64,000 nucleotides of DNA from Cytobacillus citreus (GCF_018343665.1 NZ_JAGYPM010000004.1:584381-648380); one strand, 5' to 3'. Positions 41,952-52,061 are shown, counted from the first letter of the stretch. Notes: a model not told the origin generated them from the sequence alone. Program-made: numbers and translations.

Positions 41952-43367
41952 TTACTTATGATTACTAGTCTTAACGTCGCTTCCGCTCAACTGAATAGAA
42001 GCAGGTGGACTCAATAGAGTTAGACTAACAATAACGATGATTCCTGTAATTAACCCGTATATGATCGGCAGTGTAGAGGTAATTCCATAAATTATAAACG
42101 TAATAAAGATGACGATTGAGCTGGCAATAATAGAATAGAATGCAGCTTGGCTCGTGACACGCTTCCAATACAGACCAACGACGAGAGGGACGAAAATAGC
42201 TCCCGATAAAATGGCATAGGCCATATCTAACGCAACAAGAATATTTTGAATCCAAATCGAGAAGATGATTGATAACACACCTAATCCAAGTGTTACGATA
42301 CGAGACGTTTTGATAACGTCTTTTTCAGTCATATCTTTTTTCGCGTATACCTTAATGATATCGTTTGTGATTAAGGTGGCAGACGCAAAGATCGCTCCTG
42401 AAGCATTGGACATGAGCGCCGAACAAACACTAGCAAGAACAAGACCTAACAGCCCCGGAGGCAAAATTTCTAATGCCAGACTAGTAAAAGCAGATTGTGA
42501 TTCACCTAAGTTCGGAAGAAGAACGAATGCGCACATACCGACCATACTTAGTGCCAATGCATAAAAAACACTATATAGACCAGCTGATATGGCACTGCTT
42601 TTCATTACCTTTTGGTTCCTCGCAGTAAAAACACGCTGCCAAATGTCTTGAGAAACAATTAAACCAAAAAAGTATAATAAAAAGTATTGAAAAATACGGT
42701 CCCAACCAATATTGGTCAAGTTGGTATGACCTTCTGGGATACTATTAAAAAGAGCAGTTAACCCACCAACACTATCGACACTATAAGGGAACATAATAAA
42801 GAAGACACCGATCGTCATAACCACAAATTGAATAATATCAGTTAAGGTAATACTCCACATCCCGCCTAGAATCGTATAAAAGAGAACAATTCCGCCGCCA
42901 ATAAACATGGAAGGAATAACGGACCAGCCCAGCAGGACGTGAATCACATTTCCCATCCCAATGACTTGTGTTACGACGACCATAAGGGTGTAGATGGCAG
43001 TCACAATAGCACTGATAAGCTGCGTTCCTTCACCAAAACGTTTTCCCAGCAGCTGACTAATCGTAAAAACTTCATAACCGCCAATCTTATTTACGACGAA
43101 TAACCCCAATGCGGCGATACCCAAGCCCATCATCGATACAAACCAAAAACCGGAAATACCAAAATCATACCCTAAAGTGGTTGTACCCATTGTGGCGGCG
43201 CCGCCAATAATGACGGCGGCTAAACAACCGACATGGCTAAAGTAGCCTAATCGGCTTCCAGCAAGCAGAAAATCTTTTTCCGACTTTGCCTTTTTGATTC
43301 CAATGATCCCTACAACCATCAGCATACCAAAATACAGCAGTAGGACAAACGTATCCAGTATATTCAT
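41952..43367 (-). CDS. Sodium:solute symporter (SSS family), co-transcribed with aminotransferase
   Basis: 471 residues, about 13 membrane helices. N-terminal LYFGMLMVVGIIGIKKAKSE followed by KDFLLAGSRLGYFSHVG is typical of SSS transporters. It imports an organic solute with Na+. Its ATG begins one base after the stop codon of the aminotransferase gene, so translation is coupled. Together with arginase and LysR divergently upstream, uptake of an amino acid, polyamine or guanidino compound is likely, but the substrate cannot be read from sequence. Confidence 0.88.
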   Translation of the reverse strand: MNILDTFVLLLYFGMLMVVGIIGIKKAKSEKDFLLAGSRLGYFSHVGCLAAVIIGGAATMGTTTLGYDFGISGFWFVSMMGLGIAALGLFVVNKIGGYEVFTISQLLGKRFGEGTQLISAIVTAIYTLMVVVTQVIGMGNVIHVLLGWSVIPSMFIGGGIVLFYTILGGMWSITLTDIIQFVVMTIGVFFIMFPYSVDSVGGLTALFNSIPEGHTNLTNIGWDRIFQYFLLYFFGLIVSQDIWQRVFTARNQKVMKSSAISAGLYSVFYALALSMVGMCAFVLLPNLGESQSAFTSLALEILPPGLLGLVLASVCSALMSNASGAIFASATLITNDIIKVYAKKDMTEKDVIKTSRIVTLGLGVLSIIFSIWIQNILVALDMAYAILSGAIFVPLVVGLYWKRVTSQAAFYSIIASSIVIFITFIIYGITSTLPIIYGLITGIIVIVSLTLLSPPASIQLSGSDVKTSNHK

Positions 43368-44684
43368 CTAAAAACCCCCAAATTTGGATTCTTTTTCGTA
43401 TTCCGTGACCGCTTCGTCAAGAAAGGAAATACCATAGTCCAAATGTTCTTTATCTATATTGAGCGGTGGTATCATTCGAATGACTTCCCCTTTATTACCA
43501 CTTAAATAGAAAATGACTCCTTTCTCGAGACACTTCTCGAGAATTTTCATTAAACCCTCACCATTTGGTTTTCCTGTTGCAGGATGGACTATTTCGATCC
43601 CCAGCATTAATCCAATGCCTCGAACATTTCCAATGGCAGAGTGTTTTTCTCTCAGTTCTAGTAATCTTTTTAATGCATAATCACCTAAAATTCTAGCATT
43701 TTCAATTAATCCTTCTTCTTTTAGAACTTCAATGGTTGCACAAGCAGCAGCACATGCGACAGGATTTCCGCCAAATGTTGTACTGTGGCTTCCAATGTCC
43801 CATTGTTCCATTAACCCTCGTGAAGCAACGGTTGCGCTAAGGGGCAATCCACTCGCAATCCCCTTAGCAATCGCCATGATATCCGGAGTCACACCAAATC
43901 GATTGGCAGCAAACCAGTCTCCTGTTCGGCCAAAACCTGTTTGAACTTCATCAAATATTAATAAGATCCCATATCGATCACAGATTTCCCGGATTTTTTG
44001 CAGCCATGCCTTTGGCGGGATGACATAACCGCCTTCGCCTAGTACCGGTTCTAAAATAACGGCAGCTACTTCATCTGGTGCAACTTGGTGATTAAATAAT
44101 CGTTCAAAGTCTTTTTCAACGTGAGCTGACCAATAATCATCATGGTCTTTCCCATCTGGTGTTTCCGTTATTTGAGCATATGGCAACTGATAAGTCATAT
44201 TGGCTCCTACAGGTAAATTTCTTCTGTACTTACTTTTGGAGGTAGTAAGACTGAGGGCTCCCATCGTTCTTCCGTGGAATCCTCCTAGGAAAGAAACGAC
44301 ATAGGTTCTCTTCGTCACATGTCTGGCTAATTTTACTGCCCCTTCAATTGCCTCTGCCCCGCTATTCCCAAAGAAAAAACAATCCAATGGCTCTGGTAAA
44401 ACCGCTTTCAATTTTTTTGCTAAGTGAATAATAGAGTCATAATTAATGATCCCGATAGGGCCATGAACTAAATGGTCAACTTGTTCTTTTATCGCGGCAA
44501 TAACCTTTGGATGTCTGTGTCCAGTATTTTCTGTCGCAATACCAGAGGTAAAATCTAAATATTTTCTGCCATCTGCACCTAAATAAAAAAATCCCTCAGA
44601 TTTTACGACCGGCAGGTTTGGAAAATCTTTTGCCATTGTGGGTGCCAACAAACCCTCTTCATTTATGGTTTTCCAATCAATCAT
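43368..44684 (-). CDS. Class III aminotransferase (GABA/ornithine-type)
   Basis: 438 residues of the PLP fold-type I class III family. Landmarks: [72 protein letters not shown] (Asp245 binding the pyridine nitrogen), [14 protein letters not shown] (PLP lysine K274) and [15 protein letters not shown]. It transfers an omega-amino group to 2-oxoglutarate or pyruvate. Sequence style is between GabT and RocD; with arginase nearby, an ornithine- or GABA-type substrate fits. It is the first gene of the leftward pair with the symporter. Confidence 0.9.
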   Translation of the reverse strand: MIDWKTINEEGLLAPTMAKDFPNLPVVKSEGFFYLGADGRKYLDFTSGIATENTGHRHPKVIAAIKEQVDHLVHGPIGIINYDSIIHLAKKLKAVLPEPLDCFFFGNSGAEAIEGAVKLARHVTKRTYVVSFLGGFHGRTMGALSLTTSKSKYRRNLPVGANMTYQLPYAQITETPDGKDHDDYWSAHVEKDFERLFNHQVAPDEVAAVILEPVLGEGGYVIPPKAWLQKIREICDRYGILLIFDEVQTGFGRTGDWFAANRFGVTPDIMAIAKGIASGLPLSATVASRGLMEQWDIGSHSTTFGGNPVACAAACATIEVLKEEGLIENARILGDYALKRLLELREKHSAIGNVRGIGLMLGIEIVHPATGKPNGEGLMKILEKCLEKGVIFYLSGNKGEVIRMIPPLNIDKEHLDYGISFLDEAVTEYEKESKFGGF

Positions 44685-45025
44685 ATCCTCATCCCCATTT
44701 CGAAAAAATAAGTATTGAGTGAATTTTGCTACAATTTACAAAAACGGTCAAATGCCAACTATAAAAAATTTCAATAGTAAAAATTAGGAAGCTGGGCGTT
44801 GGTGATTTATGATAAATTAATAAAAATACAGAAAATCAATCAATATTTTTAATGGAATAAAACGTATTTTTATAGAAAAGTTCAATTCTATCAATCATTT
44901 ATCTCAATGATAAGAACTCTTGGCAGAAAGGTTTTATTGAATATATATAAAGGCTGTTAGCCAGGTTGATTCAAATAATTTAAAAAGATTAGAATGTTCT
45001 TATATTCATTGAGGAGGTCATGATC
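44685..45025. promoter_or_regulatory. Divergent promoter region, aminotransferase/arginase
   Basis: 340 bp of AT-rich sequence between divergent genes. The probable regulator is the LysR protein encoded downstream of arginase at 46152. TTGGCAGAAAGG near 44924 resembles a -24 element, but no -12 GC follows, so a sigma-54 promoter is not supported. Confidence 0.4.
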
Positions 45026-45966
45026 ATGGAGACGAACATTTCAGTTTTAGGGGTACCGATGGATTTAGGACAATCAAGACGCGGGGTGGACATGGGGCCA
45101 AGCGCCATCCGCTACGCAGGTGTTGTCGAGCGATTAGAAAAAATAGGCCACACGGTAACAGACCTTGGCAACATTGACATTGCACCTCCAGAGAGAGCCA
45201 CTGCCACACATACCAACTTGAAAAACTTAGAGGCTGTGGTGAAAGCGAACCTGGATTTATTGGAAAAAGTGGACAACATCATCAGAAGAAAGGAGTTTCC
45301 TTTGACTTTTGGAGGGGATCATAGTATTGCAATTGGTACATTGGCTGGTGTATCTCGTCATTATAAGAATCTAGGTGTGATTTGGTATGATGCGCATGGG
45401 GATTTGAACACAGAGGAAACGTCTCCATCAGGTAACATCCATGGGATGCCGCTTGCCGCTAGTTTAGGATTTGGACATCCTTTCCTAACGAATATCGGTG
45501 GGTATGCTCCGAAAATTAAACCTGAAAATGTGGTCATATTGGCGCACGGGATCTCGATGATGGTGAAAAGGATCTGATCAAAGAGATTGGTATTAAGGTG
45601 TACACGATGCACGAAATAGATAAGCTGGGGATGACAAAAGTGATGGAAGAAACCATTGATTATCTAAAAAATACCGATGGCGTACACTTGTCGTTAGATT
45701 TGGATGGGCTCGATCCAAACGAATGTCCTGGGGTTGGGACTCCTGTGCTGGGTGGAATTAGTTACCGTGAAAGCCATCTTGCCATGGAGATGTTAGCAGA
45801 TGCAGAAATCATTACGTCAGCAGAATTTGTAGAAGTAAACCCGATACTTGATGAAAGAAATAGAACAGCTCAAGTTGCAGTAGCTCTTATGGGGGCGTTA
45901 TTCGGTGAAAAATTGTTAGAACGCCCGTTAACCAAAAAGAAAGAATATGCATCTCTAGTAAAGTAG
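45026..45966 (+). pseudogene. Arginase with a single-base frameshift
   Basis: Two abutting frames (to 45577, then from 45598) together encode a full-length arginase of about 313 residues. The manganese motifs are all present: GGDHSIAIGT, WYDAHGDLN and [19 protein letters not shown]. The break is near 45539: TTGGCGCACGG should be TTGGGCGCACGG, giving [20 protein letters not shown]; one G is missing from a GGG. Either the gene is a recent pseudogene or the base is a sequencing error. ATG at 45026 is 8 bp from GAGGAGG; ATG at 45020 is too close. It would hydrolyse arginine to ornithine and urea, feeding the divergently encoded aminotransferase. Confidence 0.9.
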
Positions 45967-46151
45967 ATGTATAGTAGGATAAAAGATGGTCCGGCGAATC
46001 ATTAAAAAAATTTATGGATCATCTAAAAAGCCATCTTGAGTAAGCACTAAAATTTTCCATATCCAATGACCGATTGAAACTTGCTATAATAATAGAGGAT
46101 ATCACCCAAAGTGATTATTCTAATCATATTATCTGATGAAGCGGTGATGGA

Positions 46152-47090
46152 ATGGAAATTAGAAATTTAAAGACATTTCAAGTGGTGGCAGAAGAATTAA
46201 ATATGACAAGGGCTGCCAAAAAATTAAAATATACGCAGCCCACTATTACGCTGCAAATACAATCTTTAGAAAAAGAACTAAATCATACTCTTTTAACCAG
46301 AGTGGGCAAAAAGACGATGTTAACAACGGCAGGGAAAAAACTAATAGGACATGTCGATAAACTATTTACCCTTATAGATGAAATGGAAACAGACATGGAG
46401 GCATTGCATGGGCCATCTGGTGTCCTTACGATTGCTGCCTCTGAATACTATTGCAGGCAACATCTTTCACCGATAGTAAGAGCATATACGGAAATGTACC
46501 CTGACGTGAAAATCAGTCTTCTCCCGCTAAATAGTGTCCATGCCATCCAAAGCGTAAGGGACCAAGTGGCAGACATTGCGATAATTGCAAGTGAATGTAA
46601 TGAAATCGATATAAGAAAAAACTTTTTAGAGGAAGAACAGACCTTTTTAGTCGTTTCATCAGAAATTAGTAAGGAGAGAAGTTTTCACGAAATCATAAGT
46701 CAATATGCCTTTATTTCCTACAACGATGATTGCAGTTTCAGTAATATCATAGACAAGCATTTCAAGAAAAGCATACTGAAGCCGCATTCGACAATAATGG
46801 TTGGTGGAAGTGATGAAATGATTAAGCGGGCAGTCTTAAACGGAACGGGATATGCCATATTAGGTGAAAATGTGATTAAGAATGAAATAAAGGATGGCTC
46901 CATCACTATCCTCCAACAAGTTTCTCAACCTATCATTACCTCGGCCGTCAATTTAAAAATTCGTTCAGAAGAACCGAATATCCAAACCTTTCATGAATTT
47001 TTGCAAAATGCCTGGCCAGTTAGAAATAATCATACCCAATCTCAAGATTTCAATCATAAGGAGATAGTGACAGATCTTCTATTAAAATAA
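46152..47090 (+). CDS. LysR-family transcriptional regulator
   Basis: 312 residues. N-terminal HTH MEIRNLKTFQVVAEELNMTR with AAKKLKYTQPTITLQIQSLE, then a type 2 periplasmic-binding-like effector domain (LTIAASEYYCRQHLSPIVRA onward). It lies 185 bp downstream of the arginase gene on the same strand and probably controls arginase and the divergent aminotransferase-symporter pair in response to their substrate. The ATG has GGTGATGG upstream. Length and order of segments are ordinary for the family. Confidence 0.9.
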   Translation: MEIRNLKTFQVVAEELNMTRAAKKLKYTQPTITLQIQSLEKELNHTLLTRVGKKTMLTTAGKKLIGHVDKLFTLIDEMETDMEALHGPSGVLTIAASEYYCRQHLSPIVRAYTEMYPDVKISLLPLNSVHAIQSVRDQVADIAIIASECNEIDIRKNFLEEEQTFLVVSSEISKERSFHEIISQYAFISYNDDCSFSNIIDKHFKKSILKPHSTIMVGGSDEMIKRAVLNGTGYAILGENVIKNEIKDGSITILQQVSQPIITSAVNLKIRSEEPNIQTFHEFLQNAWPVRNNHTQSQDFNHKEIVTDLLLK

Positions 47091-47104
47091 CGAAATGTAA
47101 AAAG

Positions 47105-47128
47105 TAGAGGGAGGCCCTCTGCTTTTTG
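47105..47128 (+). terminator. Terminator after the second LysR gene
   Basis: AGAGGGAGGCCCTCT palindrome followed by GCTTTTTG, 14 bp after the stop codon. Confidence 0.7.
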
Positions 47129-47291
47129 CGTCTTATCCAACAAAGAAAATACTGTTTCGAAAAATGGTGAAACTCACCATCACTGTATATATATCAATAA
47201 ACAAATAGGAAATGATAAATCACATTGAAATGGGAGAACAATACATTGTTCTCTCTCCTGAAGATGGAACTTTACAACTGACTTTCCTTTT

Positions 47292-47955
47292 TTACATATC
47301 GTTTTTTTGTTTGTCTTCCCATGGTTCAAAGGAAAACGGAATTCCAATCATTTTAGCGGTCAATTCATCATAGGACACTAAATCCTTTCTTGACAACTCT
47401 TTTAAAGAACCTTTTTCCCATTGCTCTTAATGCCATTTTTATTTCTTCTGTACTTGCTGTTAAGAATTTCTCCGCTGATTTTACGCCTTCTTCAACCTTA
47501 AATTGATCCTTGAACTTCCCGTCATACCAAATAGCCTGTGTAGGCGGTTCAAATGGAAGTGCATTCAACACTTGATCATGTGCAAGAGCAAACAACATTG
47601 ATGAGCCTAAATAGACAGCGTCGGCTCCGAGTGCAAGAACTTTTAAAAAATGTCCGGGGACTAAAAGTCCTCCTGAAACGATTAAACTAATCTTTCCCTT
47701 CATCTTTCTTTTTTCTAGATGATTAGCAGCCCTGACTATCGCATACAATGTTGGGATCCCAAAGTCATCATATAAAATAGGCGGTGCACCGTGCATGGCT
47801 GCTTGTCCGCCGTCAATGGCAATAAAATCAACCCCCATAAAGATTATATGATCAATATCTACTTCAATTTTTCCACCTGCGCCAATTTTGACACCGATTG
47901 GAACTCCCAGCACGGAAGAGAATGGTTGGTTGGACAATAGCCATTGCTGCACCAT
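47292..47955 (-). pseudogene. FMN-binding glutamate-synthase-like protein, 5'-truncated and frameshifted
   Basis: The fragment covers the C-terminal part of the GltB2-like barrel: GVPIGVKIGAGGKIEVDIDH, FIAIDGGQAAMHGAPPILYD and LIVSGGLLVPGHFLKVLALG with GADAVYLGSSMLFAL. About 300 N-terminal residues are absent. Near 47417 one extra A in a run of five shifts the frame; read through, it continues SLKELSRKDLVSYDELTAKM to GIPFSFEPWEDKQKNDM and stops at 47292. Both lesions show it is dead. No complete copy is in the window. Confidence 0.85.
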
Positions 47956-48267
47956 TTTTAGAGGGAGTTATTTATTATTTTAGTTTAGTTTGTTTTTTCT
48001 CTACCTGCCATTTGAAAATTTATATGGCTTCCCTGTGCCTTTCATACCCACCCGTCCAAGTAAAGTCCTATCGTTGTTTACATTGGAAACTATAATTATT
48101 AACTATATATAAACAAGTAAACAAAGATAGCAAATAGGCTGTTTTTGCATCTTTATTAACGTTAAATACGGTCGAAAATCATACTACATATAACGGACGC
48201 TTTATGGAGTAATAAAAAAAGCACAATTTCTCAGTATTAAAATGATGATTAATAGGAGGTGTGCAAA
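47956..48267. other. Gap without a gene
   Basis: About 310 bp, AT-rich; I see no coding frame with family resemblance. It contains the promoter and GGAGG ribosome binding site of the next gene at its right end. Confidence 0.4.
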
Positions 48268-48660
48268 TTGTCTAAAATATTTATGCAAATAAGTAGATTA
48301 TTTTTAGGGATCATTTTTTTGGTTGCAGGTATTAATGGTTATTTTGTCATCTTTGGATTTGAACCATTTATTGCAACTAGCCCCGAAGCAATGGCATTAT
48401 TCGAGTTTGAATATCTGTTAATTGCAGAAAAATCTTTAGAAGTTATATGTGGAATTTTACTTATAATCAACCAATTTACCCCATTAGCCATTGCAATATT
48501 ATCACCTATTGTAGCCAATATTTTTTTACTTCATTTGTTCCTAGACCATTCGTTACTTTTTTTAGCAGTAATACTTGTCCTCACTCATGGTTATTTGTTG
48601 TTTTACTACAGAAAAAACTTTATGAGTATATTGGAGAGGAAATCAAAACCTTCTCAATAA
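48268..48660 (+). CDS. DoxX-like small membrane protein
   Basis: About 130 residues with four hydrophobic helices (about 6-26, 46-66, 72-90, 95-113). SKIFMQISRLFLGIIFLVAG at the N-terminus and the later LLIAEKSLEVICGILLIINQ match DoxX/DoxD-family proteins. Some family members protect against oxidative stress; the exact role here is unknown. TTG at 48268 is 8 bp from GGAGG; GTG at 48259 overlaps it and is rejected. Confidence 0.7.
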   Translation: MSKIFMQISRLFLGIIFLVAGINGYFVIFGFEPFIATSPEAMALFEFEYLLIAEKSLEVICGILLIINQFTPLAIAILSPIVANIFLLHLFLDHSLLFLAVILVLTHGYLLFYYRKNFMSILERKSKPSQ

Positions 48661-48774
48661 CAATAACTCGCCCTTACTATATCTTATTTCAAAATATCTT
48701 GTTCAACTAGATACGTTAATTTAAATAGAATTAAGCGGTTTTAGGATTAAATCCATGCTCTAGTTGTTACGGAA

Positions 48775-48810
48775 AAGGGCGCATTTCTTGAGCAAGAAAA
48801 GTGCCCTTAT
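48775..48810 (+). terminator. Strong hairpin terminator
   Basis: AAGGGCGCATTTCTT / AAGAAAAGTGCCCTT, with one mismatch, around a GAGC loop. It follows the DoxX-like gene by 115 bp. The rest of 48661-49022 contains no gene. Confidence 0.75.
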
Positions 48811-49022
48811 TCATGAATTGGGCTAAATTGTTGAATAATGTTGATCGAACTGTATTTTAGGTTGTTGTGTCAATACTGATTCTATGCTCTAAAAAGTATC
48901 AGGGGAAATGGGAAACAGCATTTTTATGTCGAAAATAAATATTTGGATAGAGATGTTGTTATCAACATTTCAATTGCAAATACATTATGATTGGTCTAGA
49001 TTCAATGCAAGGGGTGATTACC

Positions 49023-49484
49023 ATGATGATTGACGACGACATGCGTCGAGTAATCGAAGAACAGCGCTTGGCTTTTGTGGCTACCGTTTGTCCAGACGGC
49101 AGTCCAAATTTATCCCCAAAGGGGACTATCGCTGTATGGGAAGAGGAGCATCTTGTTTTCTTACATCTGTATTCACAGGGAACAGTAAATAACCTTGAAC
49201 AGAATTCGTCTATAGAACTTAATGTTGTTGATCCAATTAGGCGGAAAGGGTATCGCTTTAAAGGCATAGCGGAAATTTTGAAGTCTGGCTCCAATTTTAA
49301 CAAAATCGTTGAACACTTTAAGCAAAGCAGGGGAACAAATCCAAGCCGCATAAAGGCTGTAGTCTTAGTTAAGGTTCTACAGGCTGCCCCGCTTATTTCA
49401 CCAGCTTATGATGATATATCCTCTGAAGAGGAAATCGCCAGACGCTGGAAGCGTCATTATGATGAATTGTTGGGTTATCTATGA
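49023..49484 (+). CDS. Pyridoxamine 5'-phosphate oxidase-family flavoprotein
   Basis: About 153 residues with the split-barrel FMN-binding fold. LAFVATVCPDGSPNLSPKGT is the typical N-terminal strand pair of the family, followed by NNLEQNSSIELNVVDPIRRK-GYRFKG. Members without a full PNPOx active site are usually general FMN/F420 or heme-binding reductases. ATG at 49023 is chosen from AAGGGG 9-12 bp upstream; the frame also opens at 48987 without a ribosome binding site. Substrate is unknown. Confidence 0.8.
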   Translation: MMIDDDMRRVIEEQRLAFVATVCPDGSPNLSPKGTIAVWEEEHLVFLHLYSQGTVNNLEQNSSIELNVVDPIRRKGYRFKGIAEILKSGSNFNKIVEHFKQSRGTNPSRIKAVVLVKVLQAAPLISPAYDDISSEEEIARRWKRHYDELLGYL

Positions 49485-49730
49485 GAATCGAGCAGTTAAT
49501 CCCCTAAGTATTGGAAGGAGACGGTTCCAATTTATCGTCACCGTCTGGCAAAAATGAGTGGTATTAACTCCTCAATGGAGCATATATACCCTTAGATTTA
49601 AACAACTTTATTGTTATATTTTCAAGTGCGAAAAAATATTGCACATCAAAAATTAAACAACTAATTTTAACCCCGTCTAAAAAACTAGAATGGGGTTATC
49701 TTGTTTGAGGTTTTAAAGGAGAGTATGAGG

Positions 49731-50279
49731 GTGAAGATACAAATTGTATTATTTGAAGGATTTGGGGAACTTGTCGCTTTGGCACCTTATGAAGTTTTAA
49801 AGCGAGGAATCGAGGCAGGAGCTCCATTCGAGATTGAATTAGTCGGAAGTCGGTCTCAAAAAGAAGTCGTCGCATCCTTTGGCGTTCAAGTGACGCTCCA
49901 TGATTTTTTACGTTTAGACAATAGACCAGATTTGTTAATCATCCCTGGCGGTGGCTGGAACCATAAAGCCCAACATGGGGCTAGACAAGAGGCGGAGAAG
50001 GGGGAGTTAACGCAGATCATCTCGACTATGCATGACGAAGGTACGATCGTGTGCGGAGTTTGTACAGGTGGCATGTTGATGGCTGCTTCTGGTATTTTAA
50101 AAGACAAGAGAGTTGCTATGCATTATCTGGCGAAAGATGAACTTCCTAGATATGGAGCTGATTACTTAGGATATCGAATTGTTGATGAAGGTAGTGTAAT
50201 TACATCTAGGGGAGTTACTTCAGGAATTGATCTAGGATTATGGATTATTGAGAGGTTTTCAGGAGCTGAGATACAATAA
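49731..50279 (+). CDS. DJ-1/PfpI-family protein
   Basis: About 182 residues of the class I glutamine amidotransferase-like fold. VKIQIVLFEGFGELVALAPY at the start and GTIVCGVCTGGMLMAASGIL around the nucleophile elbow Cys (GVCTG) define the ThiJ/PfpI group; the His after it lies in RVAMHYLAKDEL. Possible activities include a glyoxalase III/deglycase or chaperone. GTG at 49731 is preferred: AAAGGAG ends 9 bp upstream, while ATG at 49725 is only 3 bp away. Neighbour VOC protein supports a role in carbonyl detoxification, but only loosely. Confidence 0.8.
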   Translation: MKIQIVLFEGFGELVALAPYEVLKRGIEAGAPFEIELVGSRSQKEVVASFGVQVTLHDFLRLDNRPDLLIIPGGGWNHKAQHGARQEAEKGELTQIISTMHDEGTIVCGVCTGGMLMAASGILKDKRVAMHYLAKDELPRYGADYLGYRIVDEGSVITSRGVTSGIDLGLWIIERFSGAEIQ

Positions 50280-50347
50280 TCGGAAGGAAAAAGGTATATA
50301 GAAAGGGAACTATTTGATATACCGGATTAAATAAAGGAGAGAAGGCT

Positions 50348-50719
50348 ATGAGTAAATCATTTATTGAACAAGTACATTATATTAGAATTCCTGTAAAAGA
50401 TTTAGAACTGTCTGCACAATGGTATAGAGATGTATTAGGGCTCCAGTTACTAAACAATACTGAGGAACTTGCAATTTTAAAAGTCAATGAAGGACCTTTC
50501 TTACTTATCTTAGTTCCTACCGAAGATGAAACATTTGCACATTTTACAATTGATAATGAACAAGAATTTAGCATTGGCTTTACAAGTCCAGAATTATCTA
50601 AATTTCATCAACACTTAATTGATAATCAAGTTAAGGTCGAGGATATAAAAGAAGATAATGGTCATGCCTTTTTCCACTTTTATGACCCAAATGGTAATAA
50701 ACTTCAAGTACACTGGTAA
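50348..50719 (+). CDS. VOC/glyoxalase-superfamily protein
   Basis: 123 residues, two beta-alpha-beta-beta-beta units. HYIRIPVKDLELSAQWYRDV with LGLQLLNN and the later HAFFHFYDPNGNKLQVHW carry typical metal-ligand positions (His at the start of strand 1, Glu/Gln near the end); one Glu position appears changed. Such proteins include glyoxalase I, fosfomycin resistance proteins and dioxygenases. AAAGGAGAGAAGG precedes the ATG. Specific function is unclear. Confidence 0.85.
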   Translation: MSKSFIEQVHYIRIPVKDLELSAQWYRDVLGLQLLNNTEELAILKVNEGPFLLILVPTEDETFAHFTIDNEQEFSIGFTSPELSKFHQHLIDNQVKVEDIKEDNGHAFFHFYDPNGNKLQVHW

Positions 50720-50775
50720 GATTTAATAAATAAATTACCTTATTTCATTAACGGGTGCTTTAACGGAATAAGAAC

Positions 50776-50812
50776 GGGAACATCCAAATCAGACGTTCCC
50801 ATATTTTTTGCC
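50776..50812 (+). terminator. Terminator after the VOC gene
   Basis: GGGAAC / GTTCCC stem followed by ATATTTTTT. Confidence 0.6.
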
Positions 50813-50831
50813 TGAAAAACAACAATACTAT

Positions 50832-51074
50832 TTAACAAAGCCTTTCATTAAAGGAAAATACCCTTAAGGATACACGATACAGGTTCATTTCGAGGAATGC
50901 ATAGTCAAGCAGTAATCCCATCGTTTCCGTTCCATACCCTTTCCCCCAGCTATCTTTCTTTCCAATATCGATAATGCATTCCGCATTGCGATTTTTATAA
51001 TCGATGTTTATCAATGAAGTAATTCCGATTGGCGTTTCTGTTTTCTTCTCAAGAATGATGTAGCTTTTTTTCAT
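50832..51074 (-). pseudogene. GNAT acetyltransferase fragment
   Basis: 80 residues matching the middle of a RimJ/RimL-type GNAT: IIDIGKKDSWGKGYGTETMG (acetyl-CoA loop) and LLDYAFLEMNLYRVSLRVFS, then FNER, after which the frame ends where …NERAIxLYExxGF is expected. About 50 N-terminal and 45 C-terminal residues are missing. Confidence 0.7.
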
Positions 51075-51301
51075 GTTTTTAGACTATCACCTTTTGGGTG
51101 AAATTCATTTTACTTCAAATCACTTGTCACTACTGCGTTTTAGGTTAATTTAAATTTAAGCTATGAATAATTCAGGTTTATAATTTTTAGACAATTAAAA
51201 ATTTAGCACAATTTCTTTTAATATGATACTAGCAAGATAATTAATATTAAACGAACATTCTCTTTTTCATAGAAAAATTCGTTTTATGTCTTTGATGATA
51301 C

Positions 51302-51772
51302 CTAGTAGTTCTTCCTCCATGACAAAAAGTAAGCAACGTATTGGACAAATGGCAGCAACAGAAACAGAATGATCGGATAATAAGGGACCTTTTCTGCAAC
51401 AAACGGATAAAAAATAAATAAAGCGGTTATAATCGGACCTGCGTACATCATGGCGACATAAGATGTTCTGCACGCACGGGCTGTAATCATTTTTTCACGC
51501 TCATCGACTTCCTCGAACTCCGCCGGGAGCAAAAATACTTTTGATAATATTTTATTGTTTCGTTTCTTCTTCCTGTATATGAAAAATGCCAAAATACCGC
51601 CAATGCACACCAAAGCAATAAATGGGCCGATATTTAGTTCAAACATATATTTCCTATCCGGATTTTTCACGAAATCGGCTATTTGTTCAGATGCAGAATA
51701 GTATGCAGAAATCACCCAGCCAAATAAAACGAGCAGCACCGTAAAAGAAATTAAATATCGAAAGTTATTCAT
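51302..51772 (-). CDS. Membrane protein paired with an HTH regulator
   Basis: 156 residues with four hydrophobic helices (about 6-26, 44-64, 105-125 and 132-150) and a charged central stretch, FEEVDEREKMITARACRTSY. I do not recognise a named family, but the pattern 'Xre regulator overlapping a small membrane protein with a DEREK-type motif' recurs in Bacilli. It overlaps the regulator gene by 4 bp (ATGA), implying translational coupling. Function unknown. Confidence 0.65.
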   Translation of the reverse strand: MNNFRYLISFTVLLVLFGWVISAYYSASEQIADFVKNPDRKYMFELNIGPFIALVCIGGILAFFIYRKKKRNNKILSKVFLLPAEFEEVDEREKMITARACRTSYVAMMYAGPIITALFIFYPFVAEKVPYYPIILFLLLPFVQYVAYFLSWRKNY

Positions 51773-51975
51773 TTCTCATCCTCCATAAAAAATATTTCCT
51801 CAATCGTCAAATGAAAAGCACGGGCAATTTTCATCGCCAGCAAAAGCGATGGGATATAATCCCCTTTCTCCAATGCTACAATTGTTTGTCTTGTCACACC
51901 TACGGCCTCAGCGAGGGCACTTTGGGTAAAATTCCACTTTGCTCTTAATTCCTTTACGCGATTCTTAATGACCAA
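51769..51975 (-). CDS. Xre-type helix-turn-helix regulator (YozG-like)
   Basis: 68 residues, essentially one HTH domain: IKNRVKELRAKWNFTQSALA then EAVGVTRQTIVALEKGDYIP and SLLLAMKIARAFHLTIEEIF. This is the compact YozG/YgzD class of regulators, which usually control the adjacent membrane protein gene. Upstream, TAAAGTATAGTATACATTTTG and TAAAGTGGAGTTTACA-like segments near 52011-52045 contain GTATAC and TTTACA inverted repeats, possible operators. Confidence 0.88.
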   Translation of the reverse strand: MVIKNRVKELRAKWNFTQSALAEAVGVTRQTIVALEKGDYIPSLLLAMKIARAFHLTIEEIFFMEDEK

Positions 51976-52004
51976 TCACACCACCTTCAGATTACTTCTA
52001 ATTC

Positions 52005-52050
52005 CATTGTAAAGTATAGTATACATTTTGTAAAGTGGAGTTTACATTTT
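52005..52050. promoter_or_regulatory. Possible promoter/operator of the HTH gene
   Basis: Two similar blocks, TTGTAAAGTATAGTATACA and TTGTAAAGTGGAGTTTACA, lie in tandem, each an imperfect palindrome (TGTAAA...TTTACA). Their position upstream of the leftward HTH gene suggests autoregulation. Confidence 0.55.
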
Positions 52051-52061
52051 GTTTTGTGTAA

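Noticed and set aside
44924-44945. Possible sigma-54 promoter before arginase (TTGGCAGAAAGG)
   Set aside because: The -12 GC at the required 12-bp spacing is absent.
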